From Halanaerobiales bacterium (GTDB taxonomy: Bacteria > Bacillota > Halanaerobiia > Halanaerobiales > DTU029), in contig JARRCS010000009.1 of assembly GCA_029981855.1 (NCBI GenBank), positions 33,034-97,033 of the forward strand: DNA of 64,000 bases, given 5' to 3'. Below, one piece after another: positions 42,960 to 51,663 of the stretch. Every line of letters begins with the position of its first letter. Within the stretch, counting starts at the first letter, position 1. The notes beneath the pieces were generated by a model that made no database searches, was not told where the DNA came from, and worked only from the letters and a program-made list of their open reading frames with translations. The position numbers and the translations under genes are program-made.

Positions 42960-44732
42960 CTAATCCTGATAATTTGCCCTTACTGCATTAAAATGCTCCT
43001 CAATCCTCGTCATCAAATCCTTAAATTTTTCGAGCTCATCATTGGCAATCTTCTCTTTCATCTTGATTATTTCACTAAAGAGTTCGTTATCTTTGATCCT
43101 GCTGATAGGGATATTTTCCCTAATCAGAGGCAGGGCCTGTTCGTAAAGAAAATGAATAATCTTCAGCATCCAGTACTGTTTTTCCGGGGTAGCATAGCGG
43201 TCAACCTCACTAAAGGCATTCTGCTGGAGGAAACCGACCTTGATTAAACGGGCAACCTCCAGGATTAACCGTTGGTTATCGGGGAGAACATCCTCACCAA
43301 CCAGTTTAACAATCTCCTGAAGCCGATCTTCCTCCTTCAGGATCCTCATTGCCCAGTTCCTGTGTTCCAGCCACTCCTCATTTATATTCTCCTGCAGCCA
43401 GTCTGCCAGCTCACCCAGGTATTCACTGTAACTCTCCAACCAGCTAACAGCCGGGAAATGGCGGGCACTGGCCAGACTCTTATCTAAAGCCCAGAAACAG
43501 CGTACAAAACGCTTGGTATTCTGGGTAACCGGTTCGGAAAAATCACCACCGGGCGGTGAAACGGCACCGATCAGGGAGATAGAACCTTCCCTCTCCTGAC
43601 CCAGGGTTTTAATATAACCGGCCCGCTCATAAAACTCCGCCAGACGGGTAGGTAAGTAGGCGGGGAAACCCTCCTCGGCCGGCATCTCCTCCAGTCGTCC
43701 TGAGATCTCCCTCAGAGCCTCGGCCCAGCGAGAAGTAGAGTCGGCCATTAGGGCAACACTGTAGCCCATATCACGGTAATACTCGGCAATGGTAATTCCC
43801 GTATAGATACTAGCCTCACGGGCTGCCACCGGCATATTAGAAGTGTTGGCAATTAAGACCGTTCTCTCCATCATCGATTTACCCGTCCGGGGATCTTCTA
43901 GTTCCGGAAACTCCTCCAGGACATCAGTCATCTCATTACCCCGTTCACCACAACCTACATAAACGATTATATCAGCATCAGACCATTTAGCCAGCTGGTG
44001 CTGGGTCATAGTTTTACCGGCACCGAAACCTCCGGGAATTGCCGCCGTCCCTCCCTTAGCCAGGGGAAAAAAGGTATCAAAAACCCGCTGGCCGGTAAGC
44101 AATGGTTTGGTAATCGATAAACGCTCCCGGTAGGGTCTAGGCTCCCGGACGGGCCATTCCTGATAAAGTTTAATTACCTTCTCCTGACCGCTATCATCCA
44201 CTAAATGAACAATCTCCTGTTCGACGGAATACCTGCCGTCAGGTACAACCAGTTTAACCTCTCCACTGAGACCGGGTGGGACCATTACCCTGTGTCTAAT
44301 CACACTGGTTTCGGCTAGTTCTGCTACTACCTGACCGGGCTCTACCCTGTCTCCGGCCTTAACCTTAATCTCAATATCCCATTCCTTTTCACGGTCCAGG
44401 GGTGTCACAGCTACCCCTCTTTCAATAAAGGCACCAGTCCTCTCCTTAATCTCAGCTAGAGGGCGCTGAATTCCGTCAAAGATATTACCGATAATCCCCG
44501 GGCCCAGTTCGACCGAAAGCGGGCTCCCGGTGGAATAGACCGGTTCACCCGGTGTCATTCCCGTCGTCTCTTCGTAAACCTGAATGGTTGCCGTATCACC
44601 GGCCAGTTCAATGATCTCTCCGATTAATTTAGCCTCCCCGACATAAACCAGTTCCTGCATGAGAAAGCCTTCCATCTGATCGGCCCTGACAACCGGTCCA
44701 TTGATATAAATTATCCGGCCCTCTTTTGCCAT
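42960..44732 (-). CDS. atpA: V/A-type ATP synthase catalytic subunit A
   Basis: 590-residue catalytic subunit. The Walker A loop is [18 protein letters not shown], with the non-homologous insertion domain (about 115-190) that distinguishes A subunits from F-type beta, and the [26 protein letters not shown] segment. The start is the ATG at 44732 after AGGTGG; an upstream GTG overlaps that site. ATP synthesis or hydrolysis is coupled to ion transport through subunits I and K. Confidence 0.96.
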   Translation of the reverse strand: MAKEGRIIYINGPVVRADQMEGFLMQELVYVGEAKLIGEIIELAGDTATIQVYEETTGMTPGEPVYSTGSPLSVELGPGIIGNIFDGIQRPLAEIKERTGAFIERGVAVTPLDREKEWDIEIKVKAGDRVEPGQVVAELAETSVIRHRVMVPPGLSGEVKLVVPDGRYSVEQEIVHLVDDSGQEKVIKLYQEWPVREPRPYRERLSITKPLLTGQRVFDTFFPLAKGGTAAIPGGFGAGKTMTQHQLAKWSDADIIVYVGCGERGNEMTDVLEEFPELEDPRTGKSMMERTVLIANTSNMPVAAREASIYTGITIAEYYRDMGYSVALMADSTSRWAEALREISGRLEEMPAEEGFPAYLPTRLAEFYERAGYIKTLGQEREGSISLIGAVSPPGGDFSEPVTQNTKRFVRCFWALDKSLASARHFPAVSWLESYSEYLGELADWLQENINEEWLEHRNWAMRILKEEDRLQEIVKLVGEDVLPDNQRLILEVARLIKVGFLQQNAFSEVDRYATPEKQYWMLKIIHFLYEQALPLIRENIPISRIKDNELFSEIIKMKEKIANDELEKFKDLMTRIEEHFNAVRANYQD

Positions 44733-44766
44733 AATTACCACCTGCTTTTCGTTGTGAAAATATGGT

Positions 44767-45384
44767 TTACTCCAGGATCCTTTCCTGTAACTCTACAGCC
44801 ATCTCTTCCTTTACCTTTTCCAGACAGGTCTCAAAGCTATATTCAACCATCTTCTTCCCGGATTCGTCCTCAACAATTACCCCACCGGCAATGGCAACCG
44901 GTTCAGCTTTAAGTTTCAGCTCCACCCCCGGTAGTTCAGCCCCCAAATTCAATTCATCTGCGAGCTGCTGGTAGAGATGAAAATCCTCCTGATTTAACCC
45001 TACTACTACCCGTTTCGACTCCAGAACCCGTACACACTCTTTAATTAATCCCTTCAAAAAGGCCGGGTAACCCGGCTGGTGGCGGAATTCCTCCAACCGT
45101 TGCAGGAGGTCATGCTTAAGCTGGACCATAAACTCGTACAGCTTTTCCCGTTTTTTCTTCTTTCTCTTGAGGATTACCTTCGACGTTAGCTGTTCCTTCT
45201 TCAGTCCTGCCTTCCGGCGGTAGAAGGCAATTATCTCCTCTTCCTCTGCGGCCAGCTTTTTTTGAAATTGCTGATACTCTTCTTCCAGTTTCTTTCTCTC
45301 TTCCCTGACTAAGCGTTCCTTTTTCTCCCTGGCTTCTTCAAGGATCTCTTCCCTGATTAATGAAACCTTCTCATTTATATTCAT
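44767..45384 (-). CDS. atpE: V/A-type ATP synthase subunit E
   Basis: 205-residue peripheral-stalk subunit. The N-terminal half is a long charged coiled coil (LVREERKKLEEEYQQFQKKL) and the C-terminal half a globular domain with ECVRVLESKRVVVGLNQEDF and the VAIAGGVIVEDESGKKMVEYSFE segment typical of subunit E. It pairs with the small coiled-coil subunit H to form the stator. Located between F and A. Confidence 0.93.
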   Translation of the reverse strand: MNINEKVSLIREEILEEAREKKERLVREERKKLEEEYQQFQKKLAAEEEEIIAFYRRKAGLKKEQLTSKVILKRKKKKREKLYEFMVQLKHDLLQRLEEFRHQPGYPAFLKGLIKECVRVLESKRVVVGLNQEDFHLYQQLADELNLGAELPGVELKLKAEPVAIAGGVIVEDESGKKMVEYSFETCLEKVKEEMAVELQERILE

Positions 45385-45395
45385 TTAAACCCACC

Positions 45396-45707
45396 TCAAA
45401 CCTTGATCCCGATGGAATCCCTGACATAACGGGTTATATAATCGTTATCTTCATTCCTTTTCAGGTGCCGGTCCGGTATCTCAACTATCAGAGGCAAGCT
45501 GACTGATAATTTTAATTCATCAATTACGTCCGGGACTAACTCGGCGAGCTTACGGGTAATAATTAAAATACCGAGGTCCTTATCCTTTCTTGCTTCAGCT
45601 ATTGCCTCCAGAACCTCCTGTCTCTCATGGACAACTATCCCATCAACCCCCGCCAGACGCAGACCGATATTTGTATCGATATTATCACTGATACAGAAGA
45701 TCTTCAT
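45396..45707 (-). CDS. atpF: V/A-type ATP synthase subunit F
   Basis: 103-residue subunit of the central stalk. It starts MKIFCISDNIDTNIGLRLAG and has the GILIITRKLAE strand and the PLIVEIPDR segment of the family, with a C-terminal tail (YITRYVRDSIGIKV) that contacts the head. The start ATG 45707 follows AGGGGG. Spacing to K and E is short (10 and 11 bases). Confidence 0.93.
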   Translation of the reverse strand: MKIFCISDNIDTNIGLRLAGVDGIVVHERQEVLEAIAEARKDKDLGILIITRKLAELVPDVIDELKLSVSLPLIVEIPDRHLKRNEDNDYITRYVRDSIGIKV

Positions 45708-45717
45708 CAAAATCCCC

Positions 45718-46149
45718 CTATAATCTACCGAGAATCATAATGGCAATGATTAAACCGTAGATGGCAACACCTTCGGCCAGGCCGATAATAATCAGAGTCC
45801 GGCCCAGAATCTCCGGTTTCTCGCTAATGGCCCCCATAGCAGCGGCCCCGGCAATACCGACACCGATTCCGGCACCAATGGAACTTAAGCCAACGGCAAT
45901 TCCGGCTGCTATAAAGCCGAGCCCGGAGGAAGAACCGTCTCCCTTTACTGTTTCAGCAGCACTGGCCACATGGGGGAGAATCAGGTTGCTGGCCCAGAAG
46001 ATACAGGCGACTAATAAAAGAAAATTCACCCCCAGAACAATATACTGCAAACGGCGCCGCTTTCTTTTGGTCGATTTATTACCTAACCAGAGACCAATTA
46101 AGATAGTCATAACAATCAAGATTGTTAGAATTATACCTGTAGCTATCAT
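45718..46149 (-). CDS. atpK: V/A-type ATP synthase subunit K (proteolipid)
   Basis: 143-residue membrane-ring subunit with four hydrophobic segments. Only the C-terminal pair (about 72-142) is a recognisable proteolipid hairpin: GLGFIAAGIAVGLSSIGAGI and the ion-binding glutamate in IIGLAEGVAIYGLI. The N-terminal pair is joined by a strongly basic loop (KSTKRKRRR) and has no acidic ion-binding residue. The helix facing the glutamate shows no glutamine, and no serine or threonine follows the glutamate, so classical Na+ ligands are not obvious. The 105-base gap before subunit I's end holds a repeat fragment. Confidence 0.9.
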   Translation of the reverse strand: MIATGIILTILIVMTILIGLWLGNKSTKRKRRRLQYIVLGVNFLLLVACIFWASNLILPHVASAAETVKGDGSSSGLGFIAAGIAVGLSSIGAGIGVGIAGAAAMGAISEKPEILGRTLIIIGLAEGVAIYGLIIAIMILGRL

Positions 46150-46217
46150 TGAATAAACCTCCTATCTAAATTTTTCTTAATGATTATTTTGCCTGTGAAA
46201 AAGTTAATAATCCAAAA

Positions 46218-46233
46218 TACAAATAGATGTTGG
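46218..46233. repeat. Core of the dispersed repeat (copy E)
   Basis: TACAAATAGATGTTGG lies in the 105-base gap between ATPase subunits I and K, same orientation as the core in copy C. A TAATGATTATTTTGCC stretch nearby resembles the 27-base repeat at 27006 and 49647. Confidence 0.6.
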
Positions 46234-46254
46234 AGAAGTGTAGGGAATTGAAAA

Positions 46255-48183
46255 TTATAATTTTACCGGGGTAAATTTCTTCCCATCACCCTTAAAGAAC
46301 TTGCTGAAGAGTTCATAGTATTCCAGCCTCAGAACCTGAATCCCAACCACAACTCCTTCCAGTACCATGATCAAAAGATTGCCGGCAATGATAATAAAGA
46401 TACTCCCCAGATTGTTTTTAATCATCCCGGCCAGGATAAAGATGGCCATAAAGAGTCCGACATGGTTGAGGGCAAAAGCCCCGATCCTGACAAAAGATAC
46501 GGTATTGCTTAAAAATCCGATCAGGGTGTCGAAGAGTTCAAAACCCGACTCCAGGAAGTACTCCCCGGGACTTTCCGGCCAGATTCGCCTTCTCCGGATC
46601 AGGTTGGTAAGCGGCCTTCGGAAAAAGATCAGTAACAGGGGAACAACCAGCAGAATTACCGTTAGCCGGATATCAACCAGCAACCCTCCCTTAATAATAA
46701 TCGACAGGAGGGAAAGGAGAATAAAGGAATAGAGGAAAATACCGGTCAGACCGTTACGGGAAAAGAGGCCCTCTTCCAGGTCATGTCTCCTCAGGGAATT
46801 AATCAGGCTTAAGATCATACTGGCCAGCATCAAAAAGATACCGAAACCCACCGCCACTGCCAGTAGATACATAATGTTCTCCATGGGACGGACCCAGAGG
46901 GCAGGTAGGATATCTTCAATCCCAAAAAGACTACCGTAGAGGAAGCCAAATACAGTAGAAGAGAGGCCGAGACCCATAGCCAGTAAACCCATTTCCGGAC
47001 TGGCAAACCTAATAATTCGCCTGAGGATGAGAATTCCCGCCAGGAGAAATACCAGACCCTGTCCGACATCACCGAACATCATCCCAAACATTAACAAATA
47101 GGTAACCGCCATAAACATAGATGGGTCTAACTCCCCGTAACGGGGAACTCCATATAGTTCGACCAGAGATTCAAAGGGTTTAACCCAGCTTTTATTCTCA
47201 AGAAAGGTCGGTGGCTGTGCCTCTTCTTCGGCAAAATCTACCTCCCGGCTGAGGTAGATCAGATCGGGATAAACGGTCTCTAATCTCTCCCTAAATTCCT
47301 CTTCCCTGGCCTCAGGAATCCAGCCAGTCAGGACAAAGAGGTGTTCGACCTCACCGTAATACTGATTACTAATTTCCCTGACCTTATCGGCCAGTTTAAG
47401 CTGATGATAAAAGGTCCTTAGCCTTTTTTCATAGAGGCTGCGATAATCCCTGATCTCCAGTTCAATTTTTTGATAGGCGATCTCAATCCTCTCCAACCTG
47501 TGCTCGGCCCTCTCCAGAATCTTCCGCGGCTGGCCCTTAACCCTGCGGGGCAACTCCAGCCTCTCAAAGTAGACCGAATTGAGGATATTAAGAGCCTTCT
47601 CCTCATACTCCTTCTTGCTGAAGGAAAAAAACCAGACATTCTCTTCATCCCGGTAGACTTCCAGGATCAGGACCGGGAGTCCGGTGATATTCTTGATTAA
47701 CCGCTGATAATCATTCCTATTAACCCGGCCAAAAATCAGAGAAATATAAGAGAGCTGCTTTAGTTCGGCCAGATCCAGGTCCATATTCCGCATCAGCCAG
47801 ATATGGCGTTTATAATCGTAGAGCCGCTCTTCCTCCTTTTCAAGCCTCTTTCTAAAGTTGGTGATCCTTTCCAGCTTTTCCTCAATCGGCCTGATCTCTT
47901 TTTCTATCTTTTCGAGATCGATCCCGGTTATCTCTTCCGGCGCGACTTCTATCTCTTTAAAGTCCAGATCCAGCATCTTAAGCAAGCTGGTGAGCCGGTT
48001 AAGGAGCTCTTTATAGGGGTTCTCCCGTTCAAGGGAACCGAATTCTTCCGGAAGCTCAGTCAGGGGATAGTCCCGGTAACCGGTTAGCTGGATAGATTCG
48101 CTCTCAATAATCTCACCGGAGATTAAATCCAGGTCCTTCTTGTGGCCGATAATCTCAAATTTTTTCATTCTGCTAACAGCCAT
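46255..48183 (-). CDS. atpI: V/A-type ATP synthase subunit I (a-subunit)
   Basis: 642-residue stator subunit. The N-terminal ~320 residues are soluble and coiled-coil rich; the C-terminal half has about seven or eight membrane helices, including the LLMFGMMFGDVGQGLVFLLAG entry helix, the SFVRIGAFALNHVGLFMAIF helix with the essential arginine, and VLEGVVVGIQVLRLEYYELF near the end. It forms the ion half-channels with the K ring. The ATG at 48183 has an AGGTG site overlapping the subunit C stop. Confidence 0.95.
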   Translation of the reverse strand: MAVSRMKKFEIIGHKKDLDLISGEIIESESIQLTGYRDYPLTELPEEFGSLERENPYKELLNRLTSLLKMLDLDFKEIEVAPEEITGIDLEKIEKEIRPIEEKLERITNFRKRLEKEEERLYDYKRHIWLMRNMDLDLAELKQLSYISLIFGRVNRNDYQRLIKNITGLPVLILEVYRDEENVWFFSFSKKEYEEKALNILNSVYFERLELPRRVKGQPRKILERAEHRLERIEIAYQKIELEIRDYRSLYEKRLRTFYHQLKLADKVREISNQYYGEVEHLFVLTGWIPEAREEEFRERLETVYPDLIYLSREVDFAEEEAQPPTFLENKSWVKPFESLVELYGVPRYGELDPSMFMAVTYLLMFGMMFGDVGQGLVFLLAGILILRRIIRFASPEMGLLAMGLGLSSTVFGFLYGSLFGIEDILPALWVRPMENIMYLLAVAVGFGIFLMLASMILSLINSLRRHDLEEGLFSRNGLTGIFLYSFILLSLLSIIIKGGLLVDIRLTVILLVVPLLLIFFRRPLTNLIRRRRIWPESPGEYFLESGFELFDTLIGFLSNTVSFVRIGAFALNHVGLFMAIFILAGMIKNNLGSIFIIIAGNLLIMVLEGVVVGIQVLRLEYYELFSKFFKGDGKKFTPVKL

Positions 48184-48192
48184 CTCTATCAC

Positions 48193-49251
48193 CTACACCC
48201 AGTCTCTAATTAAGTATTTGCGAATCTGTTCACTTTCTAAAGAATAGCGGACCCCTTCAACAATGGTAATGATATCCCTGATCTCATACTCCTTAATATA
48301 GAGATAGGCACTAATAATACCGATATTAAAGGTGCCAGCAACCTTAATCCTGTATGCTTTTTTCAGTAAATAGGATAAAAAGTACTTTTCAAAGAGGATG
48401 TCCTTATTTCTGGCTACCGGGGAAAAGAGAGTATTATATCTTGTCTGCTTGAGATAATTGAAGATCTCCTCGGGATCATCTACCCGGGCCAGTCCTCTTA
48501 AATCATCAGCAGATAAACGGTAGTGAAAGGGAAGGGTATAGTTTAAAATCTCTTCCGGATCCAGGTTATAGTATTTTTTAATCCGGTAGACCCAGTGGAT
48601 ATTGAGGAGATCCACCTGGGTGCCTAGAAGATCCCTGACAATTTTATAATCCTTCTTGCTGAGTTTCCCGGCCAACCTGGCCAGTTCGGTAAAATAGTTA
48701 AAATCAAGGGTCATTTCAATGGGAAAGAGGTTCCTGTCCTTCTCATACCTCTCGGCAAACCGTTTCAGGGTGTCGTAGTAACGGGTATCCTGAAAAACAT
48801 TTAAGAGATCCTGGTAGCTTTTTATCTCGGTCAACCTATTAACTGATATATCCTCCGTATGTACCCCCAGGTAGAGGAGATTCTTCCTTAAATATTCCTC
48901 ATCATGCTCAATCAGGATGGTTCTTAAAAGCATCTTCAGGTCCTCAATCTCAAATTTGGCAAAGAAGTAGGCAAAGAATTCCTTAGTACTACCGGTCAGA
49001 TATCTATAAATTACCTCATAATCATTGATAAAACTCTTTTTCAGGGTAAGCTCCAGTTGCCGGCGGTGAATCTCTATACCAGCCAGCGGGGTAAGGGCTT
49101 CCCGGTAAAAGGTGTTATTATACAGGTAATCAAAGATCTCCTGCACGCTTTCTAAGTTAATCAACCTCCGGTAATCCTCATCAGAGAGCATTTTACCCAT
49201 TAAGCCCCTGACCTTGGCATTAACAGCAGCATATTTAACAGCACCGGTCAT
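48193..49251 (-). CDS. atpC: V/A-type ATP synthase subunit C
   Basis: 352-residue helical socket subunit that joins the central stalk to the membrane ring. It begins MTGAVKYAAVNAKVRGLMGKML and has the three-repeat V-ATPase C (AC39-like) pattern, including EIEDLKMLLRTIL and YIKEYEIRDIITIVEGVRY at the C-terminus. It is two bases from the upstream H gene and abuts subunit I. Confidence 0.94.
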   Translation of the reverse strand: MTGAVKYAAVNAKVRGLMGKMLSDEDYRRLINLESVQEIFDYLYNNTFYREALTPLAGIEIHRRQLELTLKKSFINDYEVIYRYLTGSTKEFFAYFFAKFEIEDLKMLLRTILIEHDEEYLRKNLLYLGVHTEDISVNRLTEIKSYQDLLNVFQDTRYYDTLKRFAERYEKDRNLFPIEMTLDFNYFTELARLAGKLSKKDYKIVRDLLGTQVDLLNIHWVYRIKKYYNLDPEEILNYTLPFHYRLSADDLRGLARVDDPEEIFNYLKQTRYNTLFSPVARNKDILFEKYFLSYLLKKAYRIKVAGTFNIGIISAYLYIKEYEIRDIITIVEGVRYSLESEQIRKYLIRDWV

Positions 49252-49253
49252 TA

Positions 49254-49577
49254 TTACTCACCTTCCGGCCTAAGGAGCTTCTGAAAATACTTCTCCAGAA
49301 GAGGACCCCGGACCGAGGCAAACTTTTCTTCCATCTCTTCCAGCTCCTCTTTCAGGTCCTTCTCCGCCCTGGCTGCATACTTCCTGGCTTCTTCTTCCGC
49401 CTCTTCAACCAGCCTTCTACCCTCTTTATGGGCCCTATTTATTCTTTCCTTCTCTTCCCTTTTCATTCTCTCCCGGTATTCTTCCTTTAACCTCTTTACC
49501 TCATCATGGCCCTCTTTCTCCAGTTTACGTGCATCCTTTTCTACCTGGATCAGTGATTCGATTAGCTTTTCCTGCAA
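49254..49577 (-). CDS. V/A-type ATP synthase stator subunit H/G
   Basis: 107-residue coiled-coil protein, nearly all charged residues (KLEKEGHDEVKRLKEEYRER, then EEKERINRAHKEGRRLVEEAEEEARKY). Size, composition and position as first gene of the operon match archaeal-type subunit H (G in other nomenclature), the partner of subunit E in the peripheral stalk. A full copy of the dispersed repeat lies about 175 bases upstream, in the presumed promoter region. Confidence 0.88.
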   Translation of the reverse strand: MQEKLIESLIQVEKDARKLEKEGHDEVKRLKEEYRERMKREEKERINRAHKEGRRLVEEAEEEARKYAARAEKDLKEELEEMEEKFASVRGPLLEKYFQKLLRPEGE

Positions 49578-49646
49578 TTTTCAGCACCCTCTTTTTTTAT
49601 CTTAAGGAAACTTTATATCTCCCTTTTCTACGAATTCGAAATTTGC

Positions 49647-49673
49647 TTTTAATGATTATGGTGAAACTAATTT
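49647..49673. repeat. 27-base repeat shared with 27006-27032
   Basis: TTTTAATGATTATGG is common to both, and the two 27-base stretches differ at only two positions. Both sites are beside copies of the GAAAC/GTTTC repeat. Function unknown. Confidence 0.65.
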
Positions 49674-49750
49674 ACTCTAATTTTAAATTTTATTATACTC
49701 CTAACTTTTCCTGATGTCAAACCGGGATTTTCTTGACAATTTCCACCAAA

Positions 49751-49797
49751 TCGGAAACACCTATTTGTAGTTCAAAAAGGGAATTCCTCTAGTTTCA
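49751..49797 (-). repeat. Dispersed ~45-bp repeat, copy F
   Basis: Full copy upstream of the ATPase operon: TCGGAAACACCTATTTGTAG on the plus strand, central AAAAAGGGAATTCCT and terminal TAGTTTC. Same orientation as copies A and B relative to the minus-strand genes. Confidence 0.75.
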
Positions 49798-49813
49798 AGT
49801 CGCTTTGGAGAAA

Positions 49814-49844
49814 GGAAAAAGCAGCCTGCTGGCTGCTTTTTTCC
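49814..49844 (-). terminator. Terminator of the OsmC gene
   Basis: At least 11 paired bases (AAAAAGCAGCC with GGCTGCTTTTT), 4-base loop TGCT; T-rich tail on the minus strand. Also separates osmC from the ATPase promoter region. Confidence 0.85.
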
Positions 49845-49854
49845 GGTCAAAAGG

Positions 49855-50289
49855 TTATTTCAAAGTTATCTTTACCGGAGTAGCATTAGCAATATTATCA
49901 CTTACCGGACACCTGGATTCGATAGTCTCCAGCCATTTTTCCAGTGTCTCCTCATCAGCATCGGCATCAGGCTTAATCTTAACCCTGATCTCCTTGTAAC
50001 CGGCTCTCTCATCCGTATCCTTTCCGGAAAACTTGGCGGGATCCAGATCCCCTTCCAGTTCAAATTCAATTCCTCTGAGGGTGAAGTCCATCTCCTTAGC
50101 CACAATATGGCCGACAACATTCAGACACCCGGAGAGTGCCGCCAGCACATACTCTACCGGATTGGCACCATCATTGGTTCCTCCGAGGTTCTCCGGTTCA
50201 TCGATAACCATCTTAAATCCTCTAGCCTCGACAACGGTCTTTGTTGGGTTTTCACTCCGGGCTTTTACTGCAAATTTTAATACTGGCAT
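49855..50289 (-). CDS. OsmC family peroxiredoxin-like protein
   Basis: 144-residue OsmC/Ohr-superfamily protein. The two redox cysteines are visible in ALSGCLNVVGHIVAKEM and IESRCPVSDNIAN, with a NPVEYVLAALSGC approach helix. Members reduce organic hydroperoxides or act in stress protection. It is a single-gene unit between the xylose ABC genes and the ATPase operon, followed by a strong terminator. Subfamily (YhfA-like versus Ohr) not certain. Confidence 0.88.
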   Translation of the reverse strand: MPVLKFAVKARSENPTKTVVEARGFKMVIDEPENLGGTNDGANPVEYVLAALSGCLNVVGHIVAKEMDFTLRGIEFELEGDLDPAKFSGKDTDERAGYKEIRVKIKPDADADEETLEKWLETIESRCPVSDNIANATPVKITLK

Positions 50290-50511
50290 AGCCCGACCAC
50301 TCCTTTCATTTATAGTTTCACATTAATTACTTCGCTATTCAGTGATAAATTCCTCCCTAACATTTCAATATTTTTATCGGTTAGTCGGTATTTACCGCTG
50401 TCGTTAGTTTTTACTATTTTATCGTATATTACTCATCTTTCTTTTCAAAGCGGTGAATAATGGCCAGGGCCGTTGATTCTAATTTCTTTTTCTATAGCAA
50501 TGCCGGAAAAG

Positions 50512-51663
50512 CTATGCCCCGGCAGTTTTACCCCTTTTCTTGGAATAAACATCAAACCAGACGGCGACTATCAAAACCAGTCCCTTAACGATCGACTGCC
50601 AGAACATGGGTACATTCAAGAGACTCATACCATTATCCAGACTGGCCATTACCACAGCCCCGACAACGGCTCCACCGACACTTCCGATACCGCCCATCAG
50701 ACTCGTACCACCGATAACGCAGGCCGCAATAGCATCTAGCTCGGCTGAAGTCCCGGCAGCTACCGAAGCTGCATTCAATCTGGAAGTCAGCATGATACCG
50801 GCAATAGCTGCCATTAGTCCGTTAAACATAAATACCAGCAACGTCGTCCTGCTGATATTTATCCCAGACATCTGAGCAGCCTCGTTATTCCCACCAATGG
50901 CATAGATATGACGGCCGAAAACGGTCTTGCGGGTCACAAAGGAAAAGATAAAAAAGAGGATCATTAGTCCAATAAGGGGTACAGGTACACCCTGATAACT
51001 GTTCATGACTGTGATAAAAACACCGATCAGAACAATAATAACAATACTCTTAATAATCTCCAGTTTAAAAGGGAGTACCTCAAAATTATACTTCAGTTTA
51101 TCCTTCCTAGTCCTATACTGGGTATAGAGAAAGTAAGCGATACTAATAACCCCGAGTAGAATACCTACAGAATTCGGCAGGTATTCCTTACCCAGATATC
51201 TATAAACATTACTCATCGGTCCAATAGTTGTCCCCTTGGTTATTCCGATTAAAATACCCCTGAAGATCAGCAATCCACCCAGGGTAACAATAAAAGACGG
51301 CACCTTCATATAGGCCACCCACCAGCCATTCCATAAACCGATCAAAACACCAATTGCCAGGGTAATTAAAATTGCCAGCCAGGGATTCATCCCCATCCAG
51401 ACATCAAAAATAGCAACAATCCCACCGGTTAATCCGGCCAGTGAACCTACTGATAGGTCTATATGACCCATTAGAATGACCATAACCATACCGATAGCCA
51501 GTACGGAGGTAAAGACCGATTGTCTGAAGAGATTGGAAAAGTTCCTGGGGGTCAAAAAGGTCCCACCGGTAATAACTGTAAAGATAAGCCAGATTGCTAT
51601 TAGAGCAATAATCATCATATAGGTTTTAACATCAAGATTTAAATTTAATTTACTTTTGTTCAT
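50512..51663 (-). CDS. xylH: Xylose ABC transporter permease
   Basis: About 383-residue inner-membrane permease of the ribose/xylose (CUT2) class, with about ten hydrophobic segments. Conserved blocks are MVMVILMGHIDLSVGSLAGLTGG, YAIGGNNEAAQMSGI and AACVIGGTSLMGGIGSVGGAVVGA. The ATG at 51663 overlaps the xylG stop (TGATG), so translation is coupled. It is the last gene of the xylFGH unit. Confidence 0.93.
   Translation of the reverse strand: MNKSKLNLNLDVKTYMMIIALIAIWLIFTVITGGTFLTPRNFSNLFRQSVFTSVLAIGMVMVILMGHIDLSVGSLAGLTGGIVAIFDVWMGMNPWLAILITLAIGVLIGLWNGWWVAYMKVPSFIVTLGGLLIFRGILIGITKGTTIGPMSNVYRYLGKEYLPNSVGILLGVISIAYFLYTQYRTRKDKLKYNFEVLPFKLEIIKSIVIIVLIGVFITVMNSYQGVPVPLIGLMILFFIFSFVTRKTVFGRHIYAIGGNNEAAQMSGINISRTTLLVFMFNGLMAAIAGIMLTSRLNAASVAAGTSAELDAIAACVIGGTSLMGGIGSVGGAVVGAVVMASLDNGMSLLNVPMFWQSIVKGLVLIVAVWFDVYSKKRGKTAGA

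Noticed and set aside
8970..49797. CRISPR array or degenerate CRISPR repeats
   Set aside because: The repeat copies bounded by GAAAC/GTTTC are single, kilobases apart and not separated by regular spacers; no cas gene is present.
50440..50511. Minus-strand frame extending past the xylH stop (ending NGPGHYSPL)
   Set aside because: Continuation in another frame with no start; probably chance, since the xylH C-terminus is normal.
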